DNA of 15,405 bases from Euryarchaeota archaeon UBA602 (GCA_002498455.1 DAHO01000081.1:18494-33898); one strand, 5' to 3'; numbered from the stretch's first letter, positions 1 to 6,560 are shown. Program-made: numbers and translations. Notes: a model not told the origin generated them from the letters alone.

Positions 1-4
1 ATAA

Positions 5-430
5 TCAGTACTGTTCCAGGACCAATTCTGTCGTGGTGCTGGCAATTTCAGCAGGCGCGGTCAGCCACATGCGGTCTAATAATTCACGCAGGCCCACAGT
101 ATCATCCACGTGCACGACCGCAACCAAATCTGCCTCTCCACTGATTTCGTAGACAGATTCGACACCCTTCCAGTTAGCGAATTCTCCGGCAAGAGATCCG
201 ATTTCAACCCCGGGTCCAACTTTCATTCGAATGAGTGCCGTTAATCCGATTCCCGTTTCACGAATTGTATAGCCGCGAATGATTCCATCCTCTTCCAAAC
301 GGCGAACACGAGTTCGAATGGTCCGTTCAGAAACACCGACGACTTTTGCCAATTCAACAAAGGCCTGTCTACTGTTTTCTCTCAACGCACTCAAAATTGC
401 TCGATCAGTCTCATCAACACTCGCCATCAT
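5..430 (-). CDS. Lrp/AsnC-family transcriptional regulator
   Basis: A 141-residue protein with the usual two-part Lrp/AsnC build. Residues about 1-55 form a winged helix-turn-helix: D-E-T-D-R-A-I-L begins the first helix, and V-G-V-S-E-R-T-I-R-T-R-V-R-R-L-E-E-D-G-I-I is a textbook recognition helix plus wing. Residues about 60-141 fit the RAM effector/oligomerisation domain, with V-Y-E-I-S-G-E-A-D-L-V at its core. Family members bind DNA as dimers to octamers and sense amino acids or related metabolites; the ligand here cannot be read. The reading frame extends upstream to a TTG at 451, but ATG-ATG at 430/427 matches the normal family N-terminus (M-A-S-V-D-E-T-D), so I start there. TCATATTGG, about 25 nt upstream, would suit a leaderless promoter. 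The gene points away from the unknown gene at 582. Confidence 0.93.
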   Translation of the reverse strand: MMASVDETDRAILSALRENSRQAFVELAKVVGVSERTIRTRVRRLEEDGIIRGYTIRETGIGLTALIRMKVGPGVEIGSLAGEFANWKGVESVYEISGEADLVAVVHVDDTVGLRELLDRMWLTAPAEIASTTTELVLEQY

Positions 431-451
431 TTTTCGGGCACAACACCCCAA

Positions 452-581
452 TATGAACCCTACTCTACCGAAATCTGATAAATTAAGGAAATTTTTTTCC
501 GTTTTTTGGAAGAAAAAACCAGTAAATGATTAGGCCACAGGAATCGTGCCATTGATAGGTGGTTGACGTTTCGATGGTTAC
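452..581. promoter_or_regulatory. AT-rich divergent intergenic region with homopolymer inverted repeats
   Basis: This 130-bp gap separates the divergent AsnC-type gene and the unknown gene at 582. It holds GGAAATTTTTTTCC (487-500) followed directly by a 7-bp inverted repeat GTTTTTT/AAAAAAC (501-507 and 513-519) with a five-base centre. The shared promoters should lie here. Lrp-family proteins often bind AT-rich, bent, partly palindromic DNA next to their own gene, so autoregulation is a reasonable inference but is not shown. Confidence 0.4.
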
Positions 582-1019
582 GTGACGACCGAATCGTCGT
601 ACTCGCCCGAGCGTCTTCAAGCGTTCCTTGACTCGGTATCCTCTATGTCTTTGGAACGTAAATTCCACGAGTGGTACAACGTCGAAGTTGCTGCAGCCAT
701 CGATGGTTGCAAAATTCACGGCCATGAAGTCAATTCTGACTCTGGATCATCACTGTTGTTCCTCAATAAGAGTGCCGTTCTTTGCGTCCCGAAAAAGGGC
801 CATATTGCGCACTACCCCCGACATCTGATTCATTGCTTCGTTGATGATTTCAGACACAATGGAGAGCATGACGATGGATTGGTCATGCGAGCAGAATTAT
901 TCAGTATTTCTCCGAGTGAAGAACAGTTGGCTTGGGAGATCAAATGTCGCTCTGAGCGAGAAGTCCCCGATGTGCAATCGAGTGTATCTCGATGGCTTAA
1001 GTGGCTCAACGAAGAGTAG
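582..1019 (+). CDS. Hypothetical protein, 145 aa, unknown family
   Basis: I do not recognise this protein. It starts at a GTG; the next in-frame Met is residue 22 (645), and neither has a clear Shine-Dalgarno motif. The product is soluble-looking, with no signal peptide or membrane segment. It has an N-terminal helical stretch (E-R-L-Q-A-F-L-D-S-V), a middle section rich in His and Cys with strand-like hydrophobic runs (S-S-L-L-F-L-N-K-S-A-V-L-C-V-P), and a charged helical C-terminus ending R-W-L-K-W-L-N-E-E. The four cysteines are not paired as CxxC, so a zinc ribbon is unlikely. It lies 47 bp upstream of the preferred enolase start on the same strand and may be co-transcribed. Amino-acid composition is ordinary, which favours a real gene over an antisense shadow. 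Confidence 0.62.
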   Translation: MTTESSYSPERLQAFLDSVSSMSLERKFHEWYNVEVAAAIDGCKIHGHEVNSDSGSSLLFLNKSAVLCVPKKGHIAHYPRHLIHCFVDDFRHNGEHDDGLVMRAELFSISPSEEQLAWEIKCRSEREVPDVQSSVSRWLKWLNEE

Positions 1020-1066
1020 CGTCACATTGACGGTCTGCCTTCTCTCACATGGATTTGAGGGATACA

Positions 1067-2320
1067 GTGTCATACTACATCAGCGGCCTTGAAGCTCGAA
1101 TGATCTTGGACAGTAGAGGCAACCCAACGGTTGAGGTTGATTGCTACGTTGATGGGGCACTGCGAGGCCGCGCAGCCGTCCCAAGCGGTGCCAGCACCGG
1201 CAGTCATGAGGCTGTGGAATTGCGTGATGGGGAGATGAATCGATGGATGGGCAAGGGTGTTGAAGGGGCCGTCACCAACGTCGTCGAACGAATCCAAGAT
1301 GCCTTGGTCGGACTCCCCGTCGACAACCAGAGGGTACTGGATGAAATCATGATTGAATTGGATGATACTGGTAACAAAGCCAGCCTAGGTGCCAATGCAA
1401 CATTGGGCACGAGTTTAGCCTGTCTTCATGCAGCATCAAATGTGCATCAATTGCCGCTATGGCGTTACCTCGGTGGAATCTCTGGGGGCAGCCTCCCGGT
1501 TCCAATGATGAATATCCTCAACGGTGGTGCCCACGCCGCCTCAAATGTTGACGTTCAAGAATTCATGGTAATCCCACACGGCTTCGATTACTTCCCAGAA
1601 GCACTTCGAGCCGGCGTCGAAACTTACCACTCTCTCAAATCAGTCCTGAAAGAAAAGGGCCTGCTAGGCGGGGTGGGTGATGAAGGTGGCTTCGCACCCA
1701 ACCTCCCCAAAAACGAGGAAGGTCTGGCATTATTGGTACAAGCCATCGAGCGTGCAGGATATTCACCCGGCGATCAAATGTCGATTGCACTGGATGTTGC
1801 AGCCCAAGAATTTCACCATGCAGACGGATATCATATCGATGGCCGCATCATCGATGGTGAGGCACTCGGAGAGATGTATGGGAGCTGGATTGATGAATAC
1901 CCAATCGTCTCAATCGAGGATGCATTTGGGGAAGATGACTGGGTGAGTTGGTCACGTTTTACCAAGCAAGATGGACATCGTGTTCAGGTGGTTGGTGATG
2001 ATCTGTTTGTCACCAATATGGGGCGGCTATCAGAAGGCATTGAGATGGGTGCAGCCAATGCGATTCTCATCAAACCCAATCAAATAGGAACAGTCACTGA
2101 AACCCTAGAGTGTATTGAGATGGCCAAGGAACACGGCATGGGCACTGTGATTTCTCACCGCTCAGGAGAGACCAGTGATGATACCATCTCTGATATCGCA
2201 GTGGGGACACGCGCGGGGCAAATCAAGACGGGCGCACCCGCTCGAAGCGATCGTACGGCCAAGTACAATCAATTGTTGAGAATCGCGGAAGAGTGTGAAG
2301 AATACACCCAGCTCTACTGA
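1067..2320 (+). CDS. eno: Enolase (phosphopyruvate hydratase)
   Basis: Enolase interconverts 2-phosphoglycerate and phosphoenolpyruvate in the cytoplasm for glycolysis and gluconeogenesis. The family marks are complete: I-L-D-S-R-G-N-P-T-V-E-V near the N-terminus, the mobile loop P-S-G-A-S-T-G-S-H-E-A, G-D-E-G-G-F, the Mg-binding S-I-E-D-A-F and V-G-D-D-L, the catalytic-lysine motif L-I-K-P-N-Q-I-G-T, and S-H-R-S-G-E-T with the closing K-T-G-A-P-A-R-S-D-R. An ATG at 1049 opens the same frame, but GTG at 1067 has GAGGG about 6 nt upstream and yields an N-terminus (M-S-Y-Y-I-S-G-L-E-A-R) of the normal family length, so I prefer it (417 residues). The gene end overlaps the convergent aminotransferase gene by 7 bp. 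No truncation or active-site loss is visible. Confidence 0.97.
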   Translation: MSYYISGLEARMILDSRGNPTVEVDCYVDGALRGRAAVPSGASTGSHEAVELRDGEMNRWMGKGVEGAVTNVVERIQDALVGLPVDNQRVLDEIMIELDDTGNKASLGANATLGTSLACLHAASNVHQLPLWRYLGGISGGSLPVPMMNILNGGAHAASNVDVQEFMVIPHGFDYFPEALRAGVETYHSLKSVLKEKGLLGGVGDEGGFAPNLPKNEEGLALLVQAIERAGYSPGDQMSIALDVAAQEFHHADGYHIDGRIIDGEALGEMYGSWIDEYPIVSIEDAFGEDDWVSWSRFTKQDGHRVQVVGDDLFVTNMGRLSEGIEMGAANAILIKPNQIGTVTETLECIEMAKEHGMGTVISHRSGETSDDTISDIAVGTRAGQIKTGAPARSDRTAKYNQLLRIAEECEEYTQLY

Positions 2321-3450
2321 ACCAACCAGGACTGCAGGCGCTGAATCCCTTCACGAATCACATCATCGTCAGCAGCATATGAAAGCCGAATGTATCCCTC
2401 GCCACCGGGCAGAGAATCCAATGGAATCACTTGGACCAATGCTTCCTCCATCGCCCGCTTGGCAAAAGTCGTTGCATCCATTCCAGTTTGTCGAACGTCG
2501 ACCATGACGTAGAATGCACCCTCGGGTTCACTAGCACTTAGCGAAGGAATTTGCTCCAGCATTGACAGCATTAATTCCCTGCGCCGAATGTATTCTTCTC
2601 TAAATTTCTCAACCGAACTCCAATCCTTTGCAGCCAATTCGGCAGCAGGCATGAGGAAGGAAGGGATGTGTGAACAGGTGTTACCCTGCAATCGGCCGAC
2701 GACTTTTGCAATGGGGGTGGGTGCAGCAAATACACCGACTCTCCAACCCGTCATGGCATGGGTCTTGCTCGGGCCCGTCACGGTCAGCGTTCGCTCAAAG
2801 CCACCCAACACAGAAGCGGGTGCCACGTATTCAGTATCATTCCAAATAAGCTCAGTGTAGATTTCATCAGAGATGATCCACAAGTCGTGCTCAATGGCCA
2901 ATTGGACAATTGAAATCATCTCTTCTGGAGTATAAACTGCACCCGTCGGGTTGTTTGGACTGTTGATAACGATCGCACTTGTCTTTTCTGTAATCGCCCC
3001 ACGAATCATGTCGATACTGGGGTGGAATGATGGAGCTTCACAGTGAACAAAAACCGGCTTTCCGCCAACCAACTCGACTTGTTCAGCATGAGTCGGCCAG
3101 CAAGGCGCCAGCAAGACCACCTCATCCTTTTCTCGAACAGCGACCATGAATGCATAGAGCAGTGCCTGTTTGGCCCCTGGCGTGATAATGATGCCCTCAT
3201 CTTCGACGGGAATCTTCCAACGTGATCGAAGATGTGAGGCCCAAGCCGTGCACAATTCTTCGCGTCCTTCGCCTCGAGTATAATGGGTATCTCCAGAGGC
3301 CAAAGCTGCCGAGGCCGCATCTGAGATGTTCTTCGGCGTATCAAAACCCGGCTCACCCACAGTGAGTCGAACAACTCCTTCGGGGGGTGGAGAAAGGAAG
3401 GCCTTGAATCCACCTTTGAGGCGAATTAAGTGGTCTGGAATGTCTGGCAT
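2314..3450 (-). CDS. Class I/II PLP-dependent aminotransferase (aspartate aminotransferase-like)
   Basis: A fold-type I aminotransferase of about 378 residues. Numbered from the upstream ATG at 3483, the visible marks are the N-terminal G-E-P-G-F-D-T-P substrate loop (43-50), T-P-G-A-K-Q-A (101-107) for cofactor phosphate binding, N-S-P-N-N-P-T-G (174-181), D-E-I-Y (206-209) for the pyridine ring, and the Schiff-base lysine in T-G-P-S-K-T-H-A-M-T-G-W-R-V-G (Lys240). A C-terminal I-R-L-S-Y supplies the carboxylate-binding Arg. It would transfer an amino group between an amino acid, probably aspartate or an aromatic or alanine-type donor, and a 2-oxo acid; specificity cannot be read. I prefer the third Met (3450), preceded by GGGTGGGG, over ATG at 3483, but the choice is uncertain. 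Its 3' end overlaps enolase. Confidence 0.93.
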   Translation of the reverse strand: MPDIPDHLIRLKGGFKAFLSPPPEGVVRLTVGEPGFDTPKNISDAASAALASGDTHYTRGEGREELCTAWASHLRSRWKIPVEDEGIIITPGAKQALLYAFMVAVREKDEVVLLAPCWPTHAEQVELVGGKPVFVHCEAPSFHPSIDMIRGAITEKTSAIVINSPNNPTGAVYTPEEMISIVQLAIEHDLWIISDEIYTELIWNDTEYVAPASVLGGFERTLTVTGPSKTHAMTGWRVGVFAAPTPIAKVVGRLQGNTCSHIPSFLMPAAELAAKDWSSVEKFREEYIRRRELMLSMLEQIPSLSASEPEGAFYVMVDVRQTGMDATTFAKRAMEEALVQVIPLDSLPGGEGYIRLSYAADDDVIREGIQRLQSWLVQ

Positions 3451-3461
3451 GGCCCCACCCA

Positions 3462-3478
3462 TTGCCCCTACGGGGCAA
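3462..3478 (-). promoter_or_regulatory. Perfect 7-bp hairpin at the aminotransferase start
   Basis: TTGCCCC and GGGGCAA (3462-3468 and 3472-3478) form a perfect inverted repeat with a three-base loop. If translation starts at 3450 this lies in the 5' leader just before the GGGTGGGG ribosome-binding motif; if it starts at 3483 it is inside the first codons. It could affect ribosome access. This is inference from the sequence only. Confidence 0.3.
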
Positions 3479-3563
3479 GCCATCCACGCGTCGATTTGTC
3501 TTGAAGGTGATGGGTTCTCTCATGCGTGACACTTGAATAGCGCAGGCTTCTCGGCGATTCCCT

Positions 3564-3640
3564 GCACAGGTAGCAAAGCCCGGTTACGCGATGGACTGCA
3601 AATCCATTTTACAGGGGTTCGAATCCCCTCCTGTGCTCCA
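3564..3640 (+). tRNA. tRNA-Cys (anticodon GCA), CCA encoded
   Basis: The acceptor arms GCACAGG (3564-3570) and CCTGTGC (3630-3636) pair fully, followed by discriminator T and an encoded CCA (3638-3640). The anticodon stem ATGGA/TCCAT encloses the seven-base loop CTGCAAA, giving anticodon GCA for cysteine, with no intron. The T arm is AGGGG-TTCGAAT-CCCCT. The D loop has the conserved GG, but the D stem forms only two clear pairs (GC with GC, then A opposite C and A opposite A), weaker than normal. The variable region is short. CTTGAATAG about 25 bp upstream is a weak TATA candidate. The 3' end abuts the stop codon of the opposing acetyltransferase gene with no spacer. Confidence 0.95.
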
Positions 3641-4420
3641 TTATTCCCCTTCATCCCAGGCTGCAATCTGTTCCTGTGTGGTTTCCATTTCGGCCATGGT
3701 GAATGCCACGGCCTCCATTTGTTCCATGATATCCGACGGAACACCTCCTTCACGTTCCGTTCGTAAATGCAATCGGGGGGGAATTCGCTCTGCAGTTTCA
3801 GGAATTCGCACAAACAATCGATAGTTTTTGGAATGGCGAACATAGTGTATAATCCGTGAGGGTTCTGTAAACAGTAACCTGAGCCCACGAGCCAATCGAT
3901 CCAATCCGATTGCGAATTGGATTCGTATCGGCAAAGCTGCGAAATCAGAATTCCATAACCAAAGTCGTGATGCACGACGCTTTCTCGGCATCATCGTAAA
4001 TCCTCCACCAACCAACGCTGCCCCCATAGCAGGATCACGCGTGAACGAAATCAGTGGACCACGGATAACCTGGGGTCCTTCTTCGACAAGTGTAGGATTG
4101 CTCAAATCGACTTGTCCCCCCAAAGGTGTACCGTGTAACACAGGATCTTGGCGCCATCGTTCCCAGGCCTGATGAACGATTTGATGCGCAAACCCTTTGC
4201 CTCGGAGTTCAGGATCCACCACAACCGTGGCCAGTTCTATGGCTCCCCCCGCACGACGTAATTCGGCATACCCCGCAAATTCTCCTAATTCAAGGATGAT
4301 GATTCTCGGCGTCTGAGACCCCTTACGCGCCTCCGTTGCAATCCCTCGACTAGGACGTAAATCAGGTTCAGATTTGAGCAAGGCATCCAACCAAATGGCA
4401 AGCCTCTCATCTTCACTCAA
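3641..4420 (-). CDS. GNAT-family N-acetyltransferase with long C-terminal extension
   Basis: The N-terminal third carries a GNAT acetyl-CoA-binding core: a strand ending I-E-L-A-T-V-V-V followed by D-P-E-L-R-G-K-G-F-A (about residues 69-78), the motif A pyrophosphate loop, then helix H-Q-I-V-H-Q-A-W-E-R-W. The remaining 160 or so residues are not a recognisable domain; they include R-K-R-R-A-S-R-L-W-L-W-N and a Glu/Met-rich C-terminal helix. The substrate is unknown. The longest frame starts at a GTG (4450), but TTG at 4420 overlaps the preceding stop codon as TTGA and has GGAGAGG 7 nt upstream, so coupled initiation at TTG is favoured, giving 259 residues. It follows the other GNAT gene as a likely two-gene unit, and its stop touches the tRNA-Cys 3' end. 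Confidence 0.83.
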   Translation of the reverse strand: MSEDERLAIWLDALLKSEPDLRPSRGIATEARKGSQTPRIIILELGEFAGYAELRRAGGAIELATVVVDPELRGKGFAHQIVHQAWERWRQDPVLHGTPLGGQVDLSNPTLVEEGPQVIRGPLISFTRDPAMGAALVGGGFTMMPRKRRASRLWLWNSDFAALPIRIQFAIGLDRLARGLRLLFTEPSRIIHYVRHSKNYRLFVRIPETAERIPPRLHLRTEREGGVPSDIMEQMEAVAFTMAEMETTQEQIAAWDEGE

Positions 4421-5040
4421 TCGAAATCCTCTCCAGTGAGAACCTTCCACATGGAATAATGGGGCCCAATTCCTTTGACATCATACTCTTCGCCAAACTT
4501 CACCCAACCTTCCGATTCGTACATCGGGATTGCAGCGATTCGAGCCTGCAGCCACCCGGTCTTGGCTCCCCAGTGGCTGATGGCTGCCGCTTCTAAAGCC
4601 ACGACCAATCCACTTGCAAGCCCTTGTCTGCGCCATTCTTCACGAGTCCCCATCTGCCGAATCTGAACCGCAGGCCGCATGCCTTCATCCCCTGAAATGA
4701 GTGGGGTGAACGCAGGACAAACGGCCGCATCGGGACCCGCATGATCTGCTTGAGAACCATCGGAATCATTCGCAATTAGATGAATACGGCCGACGGCAAC
4801 AACCTCACCTTCATTGGTTTCCCACCAGGCATGGATGGCTTCGCCATCATCATCGAGTCTTTCCGCCCCAATGGGGAAGCCCAGCGGCTCTCTCAAGCAT
4901 GCATATCTACAATCATAGTAAGCCTTAGACAATTCACAATTGGGCAATCCGACAACAAGTTCCAGACTCGCCACATCGCCTCTAATGCATTCACGTTTGA
5001 AAACTCTGTGAAATGAGAATCCGGGGCCACACCGTATCAT
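4417..5040 (-). CDS. GNAT-family N-acetyltransferase
   Basis: Numbered from Met at 5040, the protein has a beta-strand V-V-A-V-G-R-I-H-L-I, then V-Q-I-R-Q-M-G-T-R-E-E-W-R-R-Q-G-L-A-S-G-L (motif A, R-R-Q-G-L-A at about 137-142), and the typical C-terminal motif M-Y-E-S-E-G-W with F-G-E-E-Y (about 173-185). An N-terminal stretch rich in conserved Cys and Arg (Y-Y-D-C-R-Y-A-C-L-R-E-P-L-G-F-P) resembles the first helices of ElaA/small GNAT enzymes. The acceptor is unknown. The frame extends to ATG at 5148, but that ATG overlaps the ATG of the divergent operon in one CATG, so a shorter start is likely. Met at 5040 has TATTTGAA about 26 nt upstream (5063-5070), fitting a leaderless transcript; Met at 5085 is another option. 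It ends in a 4-nt overlap with the next GNAT gene. Confidence 0.85.
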   Translation of the reverse strand: MIRCGPGFSFHRVFKRECIRGDVASLELVVGLPNCELSKAYYDCRYACLREPLGFPIGAERLDDDGEAIHAWWETNEGEVVAVGRIHLIANDSDGSQADHAGPDAAVCPAFTPLISGDEGMRPAVQIRQMGTREEWRRQGLASGLVVALEAAAISHWGAKTGWLQARIAAIPMYESEGWVKFGEEYDVKGIGPHYSMWKVLTGEDFD

Positions 5041-5146
5041 GATTGATGCTTGAGCCCGTGACTTCAAATACCTCGGATGTCGCATCCCACAGGCCGCACT
5101 CAAAACTTGGGAAACCAGACGGGTATCGGAGCCGGGAGATGAACTC
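5041..5146. promoter_or_regulatory. Divergent promoter region between GNAT genes and ubiquitin-like operon
   Basis: The region separates divergent transcription units if the GNAT gene begins at 5040. TTCAAATA (5063-5070; TATTTGAA on the other strand) is the best TATA-like element and could serve either direction. GGGAG (5134-5138) sits 8 nt before the zinc-ribbon gene's ATG. No clear operator palindrome is visible. Confidence 0.35.
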
Positions 5147-6184
5147 ATGACACTAAATCGGAAACACTGTGATTCATGTCATCTCATTCAACCGGATATG
5201 AAAATCATCAAGAAGGGCCTGAATATTTCCGTTTGTTCCAATTGCTATCACTGGGTCCGTTCATCAATTGCTCGTAGACGAAAGATACCGAGATGGATTC
5301 GCCCCTGTGAATCGTTTAGTCATGCCGAATTGAGTCAACTTCGATTGGAACATGCAACGCAAAACCGGCAACATAGGATGTTGTATCACGCCATCAGTCG
5401 ACACTATTCAGGTCCGCTCAGCGATCAAGAATGGAATCAGGCGTTGTCTCACCTAAAATTGGGTCAATCCAATTTCCGACATTCCAGAACTTCAATCCCA
5501 TCTGAGTCGATTGAGTCAAAGATGACACAACTGAATCGCGCAGGTATCCTATCGATTCCCGAAGAATCATCGCTCCGTTCGCATATTGTTCTCCTTGCTG
5601 AGGGTCACTTTGGTGCTGATGCGGCCCGTTTGTTTGCAACCGTATTGTTTCTTTGGTTGACACCTGAGGATGATTACATTGCACGCGACCCAATTCCTTG
5701 GGCAAAGTCATTCCAACTGCTGTTCGAAGTGATTGACGATTTGGGTGACAGAGCATACTTTGTTCATGGGGCAATCGAAGTCGTCGGTAGTTCTGGTCAC
5801 ATCTATCGAATACAACCCAAATCGGGCCGGCCCTATTTCCATGTGGCGGGCCAAGTTGGTGAACAGTATCAGCACATTTGTATTGACCCTGTGGGTGCTA
5901 GCAACGTCATCTTTGGCGACGTACTTGTCACACTTATTCTATCTCTATATGACGACCAAACATCTGCTAGGCACATCGATACACTGGCTCGATATTTGTT
6001 TGGAGGGAGGCGAGGTCGGCGTATCACTGATGTTCAGCAACTATGGCGACGGGCACTTGGCAACATGCCACGAGAATTGAGGACTAATCGTCAAGATTCA
6101 GCAATATCAACAACGATGGAATATATCATTGACAGATTCCAGACCAATCTTGCTGATTGGTCGGATGAGGGGGACGAAGCATGA
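5147..6184 (+). CDS. N-terminal zinc-ribbon protein of a ubiquitin-like operon, unknown function
   Basis: A 345-residue first gene of the operon, with GGGAG 8 nt before its ATG. Residues 8-33 form C-x2-C-x18-C-x2-C, a zinc ribbon or small treble clef, followed by a very basic stretch (A-R-R-R-K-I-P-R-W-I-R) that could contact nucleic acid. Residues 55-200 look helical. At 204-268 there are strand-like segments (V-V-G-S-S-G-H-I-Y-R-I; R-P-Y-F-H-V-A-G) then H-I-C-I-D-P and an amphipathic helix F-G-D-V-L-V-T-L-I-L-S-L-Y-D-D. Cys245 is the only cysteine after residue 54. In this setting it could be an E2-like transfer cysteine, but the S-S-G-x-x-Y strand also recalls the first half of SWIM-like domains. 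The tail is acidic. It is probably a partner, ligase or substrate adaptor; I assign no activity. It ends in an ATGA overlap with a tiny ORF. Confidence 0.82.
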   Translation: MTLNRKHCDSCHLIQPDMKIIKKGLNISVCSNCYHWVRSSIARRRKIPRWIRPCESFSHAELSQLRLEHATQNRQHRMLYHAISRHYSGPLSDQEWNQALSHLKLGQSNFRHSRTSIPSESIESKMTQLNRAGILSIPEESSLRSHIVLLAEGHFGADAARLFATVLFLWLTPEDDYIARDPIPWAKSFQLLFEVIDDLGDRAYFVHGAIEVVGSSGHIYRIQPKSGRPYFHVAGQVGEQYQHICIDPVGASNVIFGDVLVTLILSLYDDQTSARHIDTLARYLFGGRRGRRITDVQQLWRRALGNMPRELRTNRQDSAISTTMEYIIDRFQTNLADWSDEGDEA

Positions 6185-6258
6185 CAGCATCGTATTCTCA
6201 CAACTGCCGGATTTACCGGACTCGGCTCGTAGACGAGTGTCAAATGGAGGTATTTTGA
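6181..6258 (+). CDS. Possible 25-codon ORF linking the zinc-ribbon and ubiquitin-like genes
   Basis: An ATG at 6181 overlaps the zinc-ribbon gene's TGA (ATGA), and the ORF's own TGA overlaps the ubiquitin-like ATG (TGATG, 6256-6260). The 25-residue product, beginning M-T-A-S-Y-S-H-N-C, resembles nothing I know. It may be a translational coupling device rather than a functional peptide, or chance. There is no ribosome-binding motif of its own apart from sequence inside the upstream gene. Confidence 0.2.
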   Translation: MTASYSHNCRIYRTRLVDECQMEVF

Positions 6259-6470
6259 TGGAACACAAGATTTCTGTTCAGATTGCTGACAAGACCGGGC
6301 ACACTCAGTTGATGCTAAGCCCAGCCGAAACGGTTGAAGCGATTCAGCAAAATTCGAGTGCATGGGTTTACGCCGACAACAAGTTGGTCCAACCAAGTAT
6401 GATGGATGAGGAAAACCTCACCACCATTTCGAGCGTAAGAATCCTGCCTGGTCTCGTTGGTGGAAACTGA
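6258..6470 (+). CDS. Ubiquitin-like beta-grasp protein with C-terminal Gly-Gly-Asn
   Basis: A 70-residue protein with GGAGG 7 nt before its ATG. The predicted order fits a beta-grasp: strand K-I-S-V-Q-I-A, turn D-K-T-G-H, strand T-Q-L-M-L, helix P-A-E-T-V-E-A-I-Q-Q, strand W-V-Y-A-D-N-K-L-V, and a last strand S-S-V-R-I-L-P leading to G-L-V-G-G-N. The V-R-I-L-P-G-L-x-G-G ending matches prokaryotic ubiquitin-like and sulfur-carrier proteins, whose Gly-Gly tail is adenylated by an E1/ThiF enzyme. Here one Asn follows the Gly-Gly, so the tail is blocked until trimmed, a job a JAB protease (encoded two genes downstream) performs in related systems. It has no lysine-rich surface and no cysteine. 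The frame is open further upstream, but the strong ribosome site marks this start. Confidence 0.85.
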   Translation: MEHKISVQIADKTGHTQLMLSPAETVEAIQQNSSAWVYADNKLVQPSMMDEENLTTISSVRILPGLVGGN

Positions 6471-6506
6471 ACGAGGCATACACGCGAATATCAGCACAAG
6501 ATTACA

Positions 6507-6537
6507 GGTGTCACCCGTCCGCTGGGCGGGTGACACC
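6507..6537 (+). promoter_or_regulatory. Perfect 11-bp hairpin between ubiquitin-like and E1-like genes
   Basis: GGTGTCACCCG (6507-6517) and CGGGTGACACC (6527-6537) are perfect inverted repeats around a nine-base loop, in a 90-bp gap inside an otherwise tightly packed operon. There is no T-run after it, so a simple terminator is unlikely. It may be an RNA stability element, an attenuator lowering E1/JAB relative to the ubiquitin-like protein, or a protein-binding palindrome. Confidence 0.6.
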
Positions 6538-6560
6538 GCCCTATACACTGAGGAATAGAT

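Noticed and set aside
483..725. 80-aa minus-strand ORF over the intergenic region and the start of the gene at 582
   Set aside because: Composition is unnatural, it contains the A/T homopolymer run and it overlaps the more plausible plus-strand gene; no domain or start signal.
3520..3975. 151-aa minus-strand ORF crossing the tRNA-Cys
   Set aside because: It reads through the tRNA and is out of frame with the GNAT gene; a shadow.
6129..6257. In-frame upstream extension of the ubiquitin-like protein
   Set aside because: It overlaps the zinc-ribbon gene, and GGAGG with ideal spacing marks the ATG at 6258.
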